From Rhodonellum psychrophilum GCM71 = DSM 17998 (GTDB lineage: Bacteria; Bacteroidota; Bacteroidia; Cytophagales; Cyclobacteriaceae), in NCBI RefSeq assembly GCF_000381545.1, contig NZ_KB906691.1, forward strand, positions 47,438-111,437: 64,000 nt of DNA, read 5' to 3'. Position 1 is the first letter of the stretch. Each line of letters starts with the position of its first letter. Below are positions 51,452 to 60,175 of this stretch, in pieces. Under the pieces are notes generated by a model, which did no database searches, was not told where the DNA came from, and saw only the letters and a program-made list of their open reading frames with translations. Made by a program: the position numbers and the translations under genes.

Positions 51452-52678
51452 TTAGGCTACCTGGAGTTTTTTGAACTTGGATTTGTCGAATTGCTCCGCA
51501 GCGTATTTTTCATCGATGGTGAGTTCAGTGATTGTGTCATCAGAAGGCAATTCATACATTGCATCCGTGATGATGGCTTCGCAGATCGATCTTAAACCTC
51601 TTGCTCCAAGATTATATTCCACAGCCCTGTCCACAATATAGTCGATTCCGGATTCCTCGAAAACCAATTTCACACCTTCCATTTGCATCAACTTTTGATA
51701 CTGCTTGACAAGTGCATTTTTAGGCTCTGTAAGGATGCTTTTTAGTGTCGCCCTATCCAATGGGTCTAGGTGTGTCACGACCGGAAGACGCCCTATCAAT
51801 TCGGGAATCAAACCAAAGCCTTTCAAATCCTGTGCAGTCACATATTGCAGAAGATTTTCTTTGTCTACTGTTTTCTGTTCCGTGGGTTTATTGAAGCCGA
51901 GGGGTTGGGTGTTTAGCCTCTTGGCAATATGTCTGGTGATTCCATCAAATGCACCGCCACAGATAAACAGGATGTTTTCCGTATTGACGGCAATCATTTT
52001 TTGATCGGGATGCTTTCTGCCTCCTTGAGGTGGTACATTGACAACGGTTCCTTCCAAAAGCTTTAACAACGCTTGTTGAACACCTTCACCGCTTACATCT
52101 CGAGTGATCGATGGGTTGTCTGATTTCCTGGCAATCTTGTCGATCTCATCGATATAAACGATGCCTTTTTCGGCAGCTTCCACATTGTAGTCAGCCGCTT
52201 GAAGAAGTCTAGTCAGAATGCTTTCCACATCTTCACCAACATAACCCGCTTCAGTCAGGACAGTGGCATCAGCGATGCAGAAGGGCACCTCAAGGGTTCT
52301 GGCCAAAGTTTTTGCCAAGTAGGTTTTTCCAGTGCCAGTTTCTCCAACCATGATGATATTGGATTTTTCAATCTTGATTTCCTCCTCGTCGTTTTGCTTC
52401 TGTCCCAATCTTTTATAATGGTTGTATACCGCTACAGTCAGGACTTTTTTGGCATCAAACTGCCCAATAACATACTGATTCAGGTATTCTGTCAGTTCCT
52501 TGGGCTTTTTGAGCTTGAATTTGGAATTTTTGGTTGGTTTTTTGGTCTTTTCCTCTTCGCCCAAAATCTGGTAGGCCTGGTCGATACAGACATTGCAGAT
52601 GTGCGCGGAGATTCCAGAAACCATAAGATCTACGTCTTTCTTGTTTCTGCCACAGAAGGAGCAGGTTACTTGCGCCAT
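51452..52678 (-). CDS. clpX: ATP-dependent Clp protease ATP-binding subunit ClpX
   Basis: The 408-residue protein has an N-terminal zinc-binding domain (Cys6, Cys9, Cys28, Cys31), Walker [12 protein letters not shown], Walker [11 protein letters not shown], and the sensor and arginine regions ([32 protein letters not shown]). It unfolds substrates and feeds them to ClpP. It is 3 bp after clpP and forms a tig-clpP-clpX run on the minus strand. Confidence 0.97.
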   Translation of the reverse strand: MAQVTCSFCGRNKKDVDLMVSGISAHICNVCIDQAYQILGEEEKTKKPTKNSKFKLKKPKELTEYLNQYVIGQFDAKKVLTVAVYNHYKRLGQKQNDEEEIKIEKSNIIMVGETGTGKTYLAKTLARTLEVPFCIADATVLTEAGYVGEDVESILTRLLQAADYNVEAAEKGIVYIDEIDKIARKSDNPSITRDVSGEGVQQALLKLLEGTVVNVPPQGGRKHPDQKMIAVNTENILFICGGAFDGITRHIAKRLNTQPLGFNKPTEQKTVDKENLLQYVTAQDLKGFGLIPELIGRLPVVTHLDPLDRATLKSILTEPKNALVKQYQKLMQMEGVKLVFEESGIDYIVDRAVEYNLGARGLRSICEAIITDAMYELPSDDTITELTIDEKYAAEQFDKSKFKKLQVA

Positions 52679-52681
52679 TAT

Positions 52682-53353
52682 TTATATTTTTTTGATCAAT
52701 ACTTCATCTATCAAGCCATATTCCTTGGCTTCTGGAGCTTTCATCCAATAATCTCTATCTGAATCCCGCTCTATCTCCTCATAGGTTTTGCCTGTGTGGG
52801 TTGCGAGGATATCGTATAATTCCTGTTTCATGGAAAGGATAAGTTTCAAGGAAATTTCCATGTCCTTGGATTGGCCTTGCATGCCGCCTGAGGGCTGATG
52901 GATCATCACCCTGGAGTGCTTCAATGCCGATCTCTTGTCCTTGGCACCACCAGCCAACAAAACCGCACCCATCGAAGCTGCAATACCTGTACAGATCGTT
53001 GCTACTTCAGGGTTGATATATTGCATGGTGTCATAAATCCCCAATCCAGCAGTAACTGAACCACCTGGGCTGTTGACATAAAGCAATACATCTTTTTTTG
53101 AATCCGTAGACTCCAAAAACAACAATTGAGCGGTGATGATATTGGCTATAAAATCGTCCACTTGGGTTCCCAAGAAAATGATACGGTCCATGATCAATCT
53201 GGAAAACACATCGATTTCCCTGAAATTCGTTGGTCTTTCCTCGATTACCGATCGGGTCATTCCATTGATGTGGGTTTCATATTGGTCAAACGCGTTTCCG
53301 CTGATGCCTTGATGGTGAACTGCGTATTTTCTGAATTCGTCTCTGTTGATCAT
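52682..53353 (-). CDS. clpP: ATP-dependent Clp protease proteolytic subunit ClpP
   Basis: The 223-residue protein has the active-site serine in [14 protein letters not shown], the histidine in [11 protein letters not shown], and the usual [18 protein letters not shown] loop. I use the ATG at 53353 ([11 protein letters not shown]). The extension to 53377 is not needed. A tig-side terminator hairpin lies just upstream. Confidence 0.95.
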   Translation of the reverse strand: MINRDEFRKYAVHHQGISGNAFDQYETHINGMTRSVIEERPTNFREIDVFSRLIMDRIIFLGTQVDDFIANIITAQLLFLESTDSKKDVLLYVNSPGGSVTAGLGIYDTMQYINPEVATICTGIAASMGAVLLAGGAKDKRSALKHSRVMIHQPSGGMQGQSKDMEISLKLILSMKQELYDILATHTGKTYEEIERDSDRDYWMKAPEAKEYGLIDEVLIKKI

Positions 53354-53383
53354 CTTGTTTTCTTTTGTCGTTTGCAAAAATAA

Positions 53384-53409
53384 AAAAAGTCCTAAATGAA
53401 GGACTTTTT
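53384..53409 (-). terminator. terminator between tig and clpP
   Basis: AAAAAGTCCT / AGGACTTTTT with the loop AAATGA lies 22 bp after the tig stop on the minus strand. Its T tract suits the minus-strand transcript, so clpP-clpX may have its own promoter or depend on read-through. Confidence 0.7.
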
Positions 53410-53430
53410 GTTAACGATTTTATTTGGAAA

Positions 53431-54759
53431 TTAGTTTTCCAAAAGTTCTTTGAACTTGTCAATGGAGACAACTTCTTCAGTTAAGTCTATCTTTTCTCTA
53501 GCGAAATCCAAAACCTTATCGTTTTGGACCGAAGTCATCAATTGCATGTAGTTCTGGCCTTCGTTGCCTTGAAGGTAATTGTTGACAAACATATCCATGC
53601 TGTCTTCCATTTGTGCTCCAAGTCCTGATGCAGAGAATTGTTGCCTGATCATTTCCTTCGTTTTTTCGATCACATCCTCATGTTCCGCTTTGATTTCATT
53701 GTCTTTGGCAATCTGATTGGAGATCAAGGACCATGTCAATTGTTTTGCGTAAATCGGAAATTCTTCTTCGACTTGCTCTTCGGTAACCTTGCCTTCGTTG
53801 GCTTTGAGTAACCATTCCTTTAAGAAGGTGTCAGGAAGTTCAACTGAAGTACTAGCAACCAAAGCTTCTTTGATTTTTTCGTCGTTGAATACCTTTGTTT
53901 CCTTGTTGTAATTGTCAAAAAGAACGCTTTTTATTTTTTCCCTGAAAGCAGTTTCAGAATCTACTACGTCCGGGCCAAAGACCTTGTCGAACAATTCTTG
54001 ATTGAGTTCAGCATTTTCAGTTCGGTTGATGTTCTGAACGGCAAACGTGAATTTCCCGGTGATTTGCTCAACTTCCTCTTCCGTAATGTCCAGAGTACTG
54101 GATAATTCTTCCTTGATGGCTTTTGCTGGCTCAAATTCGATTACAGCTCCTTTTTGGACGCCGATAAAATCGCCTAAAGACTTGCTGTCAATTTTGGAAA
54201 GGGGAAGGGAAAGAGTTTTTTCAAAAGATCCATCCACAGCTTTCAGATCGCCGTAAAGGAAATCATTCTCCTGGCTGATCTCTGGATTGGTCATTTTACC
54301 GTATTGACGGCTCATGTTTTCAATGGCATCCTGAACAACTTTGTCATCCATCTCCACAGTATAGGCAGTGGCATGTATTTTTTTGTCCAAACTGATTTTG
54401 ATATCTTCTACAAAACCGATTTTATATTTGAATTCAAAGTCTTTCTGGCTTTTCCAGTCGATTTGTTCTGCTTCCTCTATAAGAGGCAAAGGATCGCCTA
54501 AGATTTTGAAATCTTGGGCTTTGATGAATTCGTTCAGGGATTTGGTAAGGATGTCGTTGATTTCATCCACCAAAACCGAAGTACCATAAAGTTTTTGCAC
54601 CATGGAAATAGGCGCTTTACCAGGCCTGAAACCTTTGATGCTGGCTTTTCTGGCGTAGTCTTTAACTTTAGCGTCAACTTGTGGTTGATAATCTGCCTCA
54701 TTTAGCTTAATTTTAACTGAAGCCTGATTTGCTGATTGCTTGTCTAGTGTGATTTCCAA
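53431..54759 (-). CDS. tig: trigger factor
   Basis: The 442-residue protein has the ribosome-binding part with the signature-like FRPGKAPISMVQKLYG and the preceding EADYQPQVDAKVKDYARKA. The central peptidyl-prolyl isomerase-like region is reduced, as in many Bacteroidota, and the long helical C-terminal arms follow. It binds nascent chains at the ribosome. The start appears to be TTG (54759-54757), since no upstream in-frame ATG is available. Confidence 0.92.
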   Translation of the reverse strand: MEITLDKQSANQASVKIKLNEADYQPQVDAKVKDYARKASIKGFRPGKAPISMVQKLYGTSVLVDEINDILTKSLNEFIKAQDFKILGDPLPLIEEAEQIDWKSQKDFEFKYKIGFVEDIKISLDKKIHATAYTVEMDDKVVQDAIENMSRQYGKMTNPEISQENDFLYGDLKAVDGSFEKTLSLPLSKIDSKSLGDFIGVQKGAVIEFEPAKAIKEELSSTLDITEEEVEQITGKFTFAVQNINRTENAELNQELFDKVFGPDVVDSETAFREKIKSVLFDNYNKETKVFNDEKIKEALVASTSVELPDTFLKEWLLKANEGKVTEEQVEEEFPIYAKQLTWSLISNQIAKDNEIKAEHEDVIEKTKEMIRQQFSASGLGAQMEDSMDMFVNNYLQGNEGQNYMQLMTSVQNDKVLDFAREKIDLTEEVVSIDKFKELLEN

Positions 54760-54787
54760 GGTGGTATGATTTAATGTGTATTGAACT

Positions 54788-54864
54788 AAAAACCCTCAAT
54801 CTCTAGTCTCAATTCGTCTTGCCTTTCGGCTTCGATCTGAATCGGAATCGTGATTGAGGGTCTT
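54788..54864 (-). terminator. terminator-like hairpin after tRNA-Leu
   Basis: ACCCTCAATC and GATTGAGGGT form a 10-bp stem around a long loop that contains a further short hairpin. On the minus strand it ends in a T run and lies just after the tRNA. Confidence 0.65.
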
Positions 54865-54870
54865 TTAATG

Positions 54871-54952
54871 TGCGGATAGAGGGACTCGAACCCCCATGCC
54901 TTACGGCGCTAGATCCTAAGTCTAGTGCGTCTACCAATTTCGCCACATCCGC
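54871..54952 (-). tRNA. tRNA-Leu (anticodon UAG)
   Basis: The 82-nt gene reads GCGGATGTGGCGAAATTGG at its 5' end, and its acceptor stem pairs GCGGATG with TATCCGC. The anticodon stem-loop is CTAGA-CTTAGGA-TCTAG with TAG at 54918-54916. A long variable arm (type II tRNA) and the T-loop GTTCGAGTCC follow. CCA is not encoded. Confidence 0.97.
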
Positions 54953-55068
54953 TTGTGTAACGTGGATGCAAATGTAAGAATGAATTCCATGATTTCAAAT
55001 TTCAGCAAGAATAATTCTTAAAATAAAAGAAAAATAAATTTATCGGCCTCCGTTATATTAGTTTTGGA

Positions 55069-55076
55069 ATTGTTTT
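55069..55076 (+). promoter_or_regulatory. -7 promoter box of rsh
   Basis: TAGTTTTG fits TAnnTTTG and lies 12 bp before the ATG at 55089, so the leader would be short. Confidence 0.5.
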
Positions 55077-55088
55077 ACATTAGAGTAT

Positions 55089-57311
55089 ATGATACAAGTA
55101 GATTTGGAAGAAGAGAGGAAAGAGATTTTGAAACGTTACAGAAGGCTGTTGAAGATGGCAAAGCCAGTCCTCAAATCCGGTGACGCCAAAATCATCAAAA
55201 AGGCCTTCAATGCCTCCAATGATGCCCACAAGGAAATGAGGAGGAAGTCTGGAGAGCCTTATATCTATCATCCCTTGGAAGTGGCGCTGATTTGTGTAGA
55301 GGAGATTGGTCTGGGGACTACCAGTATTGTTTCGGCGCTTTTGCATGACGTGGTTGAAGATACGGATTGGGAACTTGAAGACATCGAGCGTGAGTTTGGG
55401 CCCAAGGTGATGCAGATCATTGATGGCCTGACCAAGATCTCTGGGGTTTTTGATTATGGATCTTCCCAGCAGGCAGAGAATTTCCGAAAAATGTTGCTTA
55501 CCCTTTCGGATGATGTCCGTGTGATTTTGATCAAGTTGGCCGACAGGCTGAACAACATGCGGACCTTGGACAGTATGCCAAGGCACAAACAGCTGAAGAT
55601 CGCCTCCGAAACCATGTATTTATATGCGCCGTTGGCCCACAGATTGGGCCTTTATGCCATAAAATCAGAGCTAGAAGACTTGTACCTGAAATATACAGAT
55701 ACGGAAACCTATCAGTTTATTATCAATAAAATCAATGAGACGCGGATTTCCAGGAACAAATTCATCAAAAGCTTTATTGCTCCCATCGAAGAGGAATTGG
55801 AAAGCCAGGATTTTAAATTCACCATAAAAGGCAGACCAAAATCGGTTTTCTCCATCTACACCAAGATGAAGAAACAAAACATTCCCTTTGAGGAGGTTTA
55901 TGATCTTTTTGCCGTCAGGATCATCATTGACAGCAAGCTTGAAAACGAAAAAGCGGATTGTTGGCAGGTGTATTCCATTGTCACCGATTTTTATAGACCA
56001 AACCCTGATCGGTTGAGGGATTGGGTCAGTACGCCAAGGGCAAATGGATATGAATCCTTGCATTGTACCGTGATGAGCAGCAGTGGCCAATGGGTGGAAG
56101 TTCAAGTGCGAACCGAAAGGATGGATGAAATTGCAGAAAGGGGCTACGCTGCCCACTGGAAATATAAAGAAAGGGATTCCGTCACAGGCAAACACAATAG
56201 GGGACTTGATTCATGGATTACCCAAGTAAGAAGCCTTTTGGAGTCAAACAATGGCTCTGCGATTGAATTCATGGATGACTTTAGGGGAAACCTTTTCCAT
56301 GATGAGGTTTTTATTTTTACACCAAAAGGGGATCTGAAAGTCCTTCCCTTTGGAGCGACCGCCTTGGACTTTGCGTTCGAAATCCATACCGAAGTCGGGA
56401 CCAAGTGCATTGGCGCAAAAGTGAACCAAAAGCTGGTTCCCATTAACCACAAACTGAAAAACGGTGATCAGGTTGAGATTTTAACTTCCAACAAGCGAAA
56501 ACCTGCCGAAGATTGGCTGGGCTATGTGATCACTTCCAGGGCCAAAGCGAAAATCAAGGAGGCCCTACGAGAAGAAAAAAAATCCTCAATCTTGGATGGG
56601 AAAGAAATTGTCCAAAGAAAATTGAAACAGATGAAGATGGAAGTCACTTCCGAAGTCATCGAACAATTGAGGGCTTATTTTGAAACCAAAACAGCGAATG
56701 AATTTTACCATAAGGTGGGTAAGGGTATTATCGAGCCCACTTCCATCAAAAGTTTTAAGGAATTCAAAGAAATAAAGAAACAGAAAAGTAAGCCCTCCTT
56801 AGAAAAAATGAGGGACGAATCAAGCTTTACCAAGGAAATCAAAAACCTAAAAGGTTCTGATCATGAGCAGTTGCTGATTGGTGAAGACATGGATGTGGTC
56901 GATTATGTCCTTGCCAAATGTTGCAACCCGATTCCCGGAGATGATGTTTTTGGTTTTGTCACCATCAATGAAGGCATCAAAATCCATCGTACCTCCTGTC
57001 CCAATGCGCTGGAATTGCTGTCCAACCACGGCAATCGGGTAATCAAAGCCCGCTGGACCAGCCAGCAAAAAATAGCGTTTTTGGCCGGATTGAGAATTAT
57101 CGGTACGGACAGGGTAGGCTTGATCAATGATGTGACCAAAGTGATCTCAAATGAATTGAAAGTGAACATGCGCTCGATCACGGTGGATTCGGACAGTGGG
57201 ATTTTTGAGGGAACGATAAAATTGTATGTCCATAGTACCCAGCATCTTGAGGATTTGATGCAGAATCTATCGAAAGTGGAAGGGATAATAAAAATAACAA
57301 GATTTGATTAA
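55089..57311 (+). CDS. rsh: bifunctional (p)ppGpp synthetase/hydrolase (RelA/SpoT)
   Basis: The 740-residue protein carries the hydrolase HD domain (YHPLEVA with His61, then HDVVED at 86-91), so hydrolase activity should be present. The synthetase domain (KGRPKSVFSIYTKM, TPRANGYESLHCTV), a TGS domain (VFIFTPKGDLKVLPFGATA), and a C-terminal zinc-finger/ACT region (AKCCNPIPGDDVFGF, then TDRVGLINDVTKVIS) follow. It sets the stringent-response alarmone level in the cytoplasm. Confidence 0.96.
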   Translation: MIQVDLEEERKEILKRYRRLLKMAKPVLKSGDAKIIKKAFNASNDAHKEMRRKSGEPYIYHPLEVALICVEEIGLGTTSIVSALLHDVVEDTDWELEDIEREFGPKVMQIIDGLTKISGVFDYGSSQQAENFRKMLLTLSDDVRVILIKLADRLNNMRTLDSMPRHKQLKIASETMYLYAPLAHRLGLYAIKSELEDLYLKYTDTETYQFIINKINETRISRNKFIKSFIAPIEEELESQDFKFTIKGRPKSVFSIYTKMKKQNIPFEEVYDLFAVRIIIDSKLENEKADCWQVYSIVTDFYRPNPDRLRDWVSTPRANGYESLHCTVMSSSGQWVEVQVRTERMDEIAERGYAAHWKYKERDSVTGKHNRGLDSWITQVRSLLESNNGSAIEFMDDFRGNLFHDEVFIFTPKGDLKVLPFGATALDFAFEIHTEVGTKCIGAKVNQKLVPINHKLKNGDQVEILTSNKRKPAEDWLGYVITSRAKAKIKEALREEKKSSILDGKEIVQRKLKQMKMEVTSEVIEQLRAYFETKTANEFYHKVGKGIIEPTSIKSFKEFKEIKKQKSKPSLEKMRDESSFTKEIKNLKGSDHEQLLIGEDMDVVDYVLAKCCNPIPGDDVFGFVTINEGIKIHRTSCPNALELLSNHGNRVIKARWTSQQKIAFLAGLRIIGTDRVGLINDVTKVISNELKVNMRSITVDSDSGIFEGTIKLYVHSTQHLEDLMQNLSKVEGIIKITRFD

Positions 57312-57441
57312 AATCAGTATAAATAGCAAAACCGATGAGTGAATCTTTAATCCCCACTCCTTAACAGTGAACAGATTTCCATGCAGAAAGGGATGAATCA
57401 ATTTCCATTGGGAACAGTTATATTTGGAAAAACAACAATAC

Positions 57442-57909
57442 ATGGCCTTAAACGAAACCTTGTTTGAAGAGGTAATAATCATTTTTACAGCTTATCTCGA
57501 GAACAAAAAACTCCGAAAAACACCTGAAAGATATGCCATCTTGGAGGAGATTTATGGCAGAGGGGGGCATTTTGATGTCGAATCGCTTTACATCAGCATG
57601 AAGAACAAGAATTACCGCGTAAGCCGTGCGACCGTGTACAATACCCTTGATCTTCTGGTGGAGTGTGATCTTGTCACCAAGCATCAGTTTGGAAAAAATC
57701 TTGCCCAATACGAGAAATCCTACGGATACAAGCAACATGATCACCTGATTTGCACCACTTGCCACCAAGTGATGGAGTTTTGCGATCCCAGGATTCAAAA
57801 CATTCAAAATACAGTCGGAGAAATCCTTGAATTCAAGGTCATTCACCACTCCCTTATACTTTATGGTAATTGTATTAAAGAAATTTGTGAAAACAGAAAA
57901 GATATATGA
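57442..57909 (+). CDS. Fur family transcriptional regulator
   Basis: The 155-residue protein has a winged-helix DNA-binding part with the helix [19 protein letters not shown]. The metal region has [18 protein letters not shown] and a C-terminal CIKEIC (structural zinc). I use the ATG at 57442, because the upstream TTG at 57424 lies inside the -7 box TATATTTG (57419-57426). Whether it is Fur, PerR or Zur cannot be told. It overlaps the STAS gene by 4 bp. Confidence 0.9.
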   Translation: MALNETLFEEVIIIFTAYLENKKLRKTPERYAILEEIYGRGGHFDVESLYISMKNKNYRVSRATVYNTLDLLVECDLVTKHQFGKNLAQYEKSYGYKQHDHLICTTCHQVMEFCDPRIQNIQNTVGEILEFKVIHHSLILYGNCIKEICENRKDI

Positions 57910-58253
57910 AGCTAGCGTATCAAATTGAAAAGGAGGATAAAACCTATTACTTACATCTTCAGGGCGACTTGATCGGGGACGAGATAGGACCGAAATTGGT
58001 GGAACTGGTTTCCGATGCAGTCAATGAGAAGGTTATGAATTTTGTCGTCGACCTAAGTGAAGTAAGGTACATCAGTTCAAGTGGAATCGGTGTGCTGATC
58101 ACGATGCTTACAAAAATGCGAAATGCAGGAGGGGAAGTTTTTCTCGTCTCGCCTTCAGAACATGTTAAAAAACTGCTCATCATCACCAAATTGAACAATA
58201 TTTTCACTGTATTCGACTCAATGGGAGAAGTTAGGGCTACTCTGATTTCATAA
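57906..58253 (+). CDS. STAS domain protein (anti-sigma factor antagonist-like)
   Basis: The 115-residue protein is a single STAS domain with [20 protein letters not shown], where the serine run is the usual phosphorylation site of SpoIIAA-type antagonists. No anti-sigma kinase or sigma factor is nearby. It is translationally coupled to the Fur-type regulator (ATGA overlap). Confidence 0.9.
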   Translation: MKLAYQIEKEDKTYYLHLQGDLIGDEIGPKLVELVSDAVNEKVMNFVVDLSEVRYISSSGIGVLITMLTKMRNAGGEVFLVSPSEHVKKLLIITKLNNIFTVFDSMGEVRATLIS

Positions 58254-58784
58254 TCCATACACTTAAGCAAAAGAAACATTACCGTTGTCTCAATAAATGG
58301 CGTGCTGGATCAAGGATGACCTAGTATAAGTTGGGAAGTCACAGGGGCGCTGGTTGAGTAGGATTTTGTTTAAGTGTCGGGGCTTTGGAAAGGTTGCCTT
58401 AATCAAGCACTTTCTGCAGATCTATATGAAACTTTTAATTGGCGAAGTATAAATCACACCATTTGATATTTAGAGATGTTTTACATTCAATTGGATAAAG
58501 TGGGAGAGGGTAATCTGACAGACATTGAGCCAGACTTAAGCACTTTCTAATTTTAGGATGAAAGAAAGGCTATTTTTTAAGGTAAAGAAACAAGTAATTA
58601 AAACAGGATTTATTACTATTCCGGAAAATTGATTTTTGATTGCATTTTAACCGGAAAAGCATCGCTTTGGGCAAGCCATAGGCAATTGGAATAATAAATC
58701 CCCTGTTTTCCTTGCAATTAATTAACCTTCTTCCAACTTTTACGCCTCAAAAAGGCATTAATGAACAAGTTTATTTTATAGGAA
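58254..58784. other. 530-bp intergenic region before purA
   Basis: There is no supported gene, no repeat family member and no clear hairpin. A promoter for purA is expected near its 3' end, but no exact TAnnTTTG box is seen. Confidence 0.5.
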
Positions 58785-60056
58785 ATGAAAATGGATATTC
58801 TTTTAGGACTGCAATGGGGTGATGAAGGTAAAGGCAAGGTTGTGGATGTACTTGCCCCAAAATATGACGTAGTCGCAAGGTTTCAGGGAGGTCCAAATGC
58901 TGGACACACATTGGAATTTGATGGAATCAAGCATGTACTGCATCAGATACCCTCAGGTATTTTCAGACAAAAGTTGATCAATATCATCGGAAATGGTGTG
59001 GTGCTGGATCCCGTGGTCCTGAAAAAGGAGATCGAAGGACTTGATAAATTCAATATCGTTTTTCAGGAAAACCTTTTCGTATCCAAGAAAGCCACTATTA
59101 TTATTCCTACCCATAAACTTCTGGACGCGGCATACGAAAAGTCCAAAGGAGATAAAAAAATAGGTTCCACATTGAAAGGGATAGGTCCGACTTACCAAGA
59201 CAAAATCGGAAGGGTAGCTTTGCGGGTTGGAGATATCCTTTCCGGTGATTTCAGGGCCAAATACGATGCCTTGGTCGCAAAGCACAAAACCACGCTTTCA
59301 TTTTATGATTTTGACATCAGCCAACTTCCGGAATTGGAAACCACGTTTTTTGATGCGATTGAGTTTTTCAAAAAACTGAATCTTATCGATAGCGAATACG
59401 TCGTCAATGAATTTCTTTCCAGTGGAAAAAAAGTGCTTGCCGAAGGTGCCCAAGGATCTTTGTTGGATGTGGATTTCGGGAGTTATCCATTCGTGACCAG
59501 CAGTTCTACCATGGCAGCAGGTGCTTGCACCGGACTTGGAGTAGCCCCTTCCCGAATTGGTGAAGTCTACGGGATTTTCAAAGCATATTGTACCCGCGTA
59601 GGCAGCGGTCCGTTCCCAACGGAACTTTTCGATGCGGATGGAGAAGCCATGCGCAAGGAAGGAAATGAATTTGGCTCCACCACTGGAAGGCCAAGAAGAT
59701 GTGGTTGGATAGATTTGCCTGCGCTTCGCTATTCCATCATGATCAACGGGGTCACCCAACTCTTTATGATGAAGGGCGATGTGCTCAACATCTTCGAGGA
59801 AATTAAAATTTGTACCCATTATGAATTGGCTGATGGGACTAGAGCTGATAAATTGACTTACGAACTGAACGAGCAGGACGTCACGCCAATCTATACCACT
59901 GTAAAAGGATGGTACACTTCCCTTGCCAATGCCACTACTTTTGAGGAATTCCCAAAGGAACTGAAGGATTATGTTTTCTTCCTAGAGGCAGAACTCGGCG
60001 TGCCCATCAAAATGGTTTCCGTCGGACCTGATAGAAAGCAAACGATTTTAAGATAA
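58785..60056 (+). CDS. purA: adenylosuccinate synthetase
   Basis: The 423-residue protein has the P-loop GDEGKGK (12-18), GGPNAGHT, STLKGIGPTYQDK, EGAQGSLLDVDFGSYPFVTSS and EFGSTTGRPRRCGWID. It joins IMP and aspartate with GTP in AMP synthesis. It is a single unit with its own terminator. Confidence 0.97.
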   Translation: MKMDILLGLQWGDEGKGKVVDVLAPKYDVVARFQGGPNAGHTLEFDGIKHVLHQIPSGIFRQKLINIIGNGVVLDPVVLKKEIEGLDKFNIVFQENLFVSKKATIIIPTHKLLDAAYEKSKGDKKIGSTLKGIGPTYQDKIGRVALRVGDILSGDFRAKYDALVAKHKTTLSFYDFDISQLPELETTFFDAIEFFKKLNLIDSEYVVNEFLSSGKKVLAEGAQGSLLDVDFGSYPFVTSSSTMAAGACTGLGVAPSRIGEVYGIFKAYCTRVGSGPFPTELFDADGEAMRKEGNEFGSTTGRPRRCGWIDLPALRYSIMINGVTQLFMMKGDVLNIFEEIKICTHYELADGTRADKLTYELNEQDVTPIYTTVKGWYTSLANATTFEEFPKELKDYVFFLEAELGVPIKMVSVGPDRKQTILR

Positions 60057-60069
60057 ATTATATCTCTTT

Positions 60070-60108
60070 TAAAGGCCCCAATTGAGTTGAATTGGGGCCT
60101 TTTTTTAT
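60070..60108 (+). terminator. rho-independent terminator after purA
   Basis: AAAGGCCCCAATT / AATTGGGGCCTTT with the loop GAGTTG, followed by a T run. Confidence 0.92.
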
Positions 60109-60175
60109 TTTTAGGGAATTTGGTTACTTTGGGATGTTTTATTTTCATCCCATAACTATTTTACGATAGACCTAA

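Noticed and set aside
58254..58784. Possible small RNA or riboswitch before purA
   Set aside because: I could not find a stable hairpin, a purine-riboswitch core or a terminator in this stretch.
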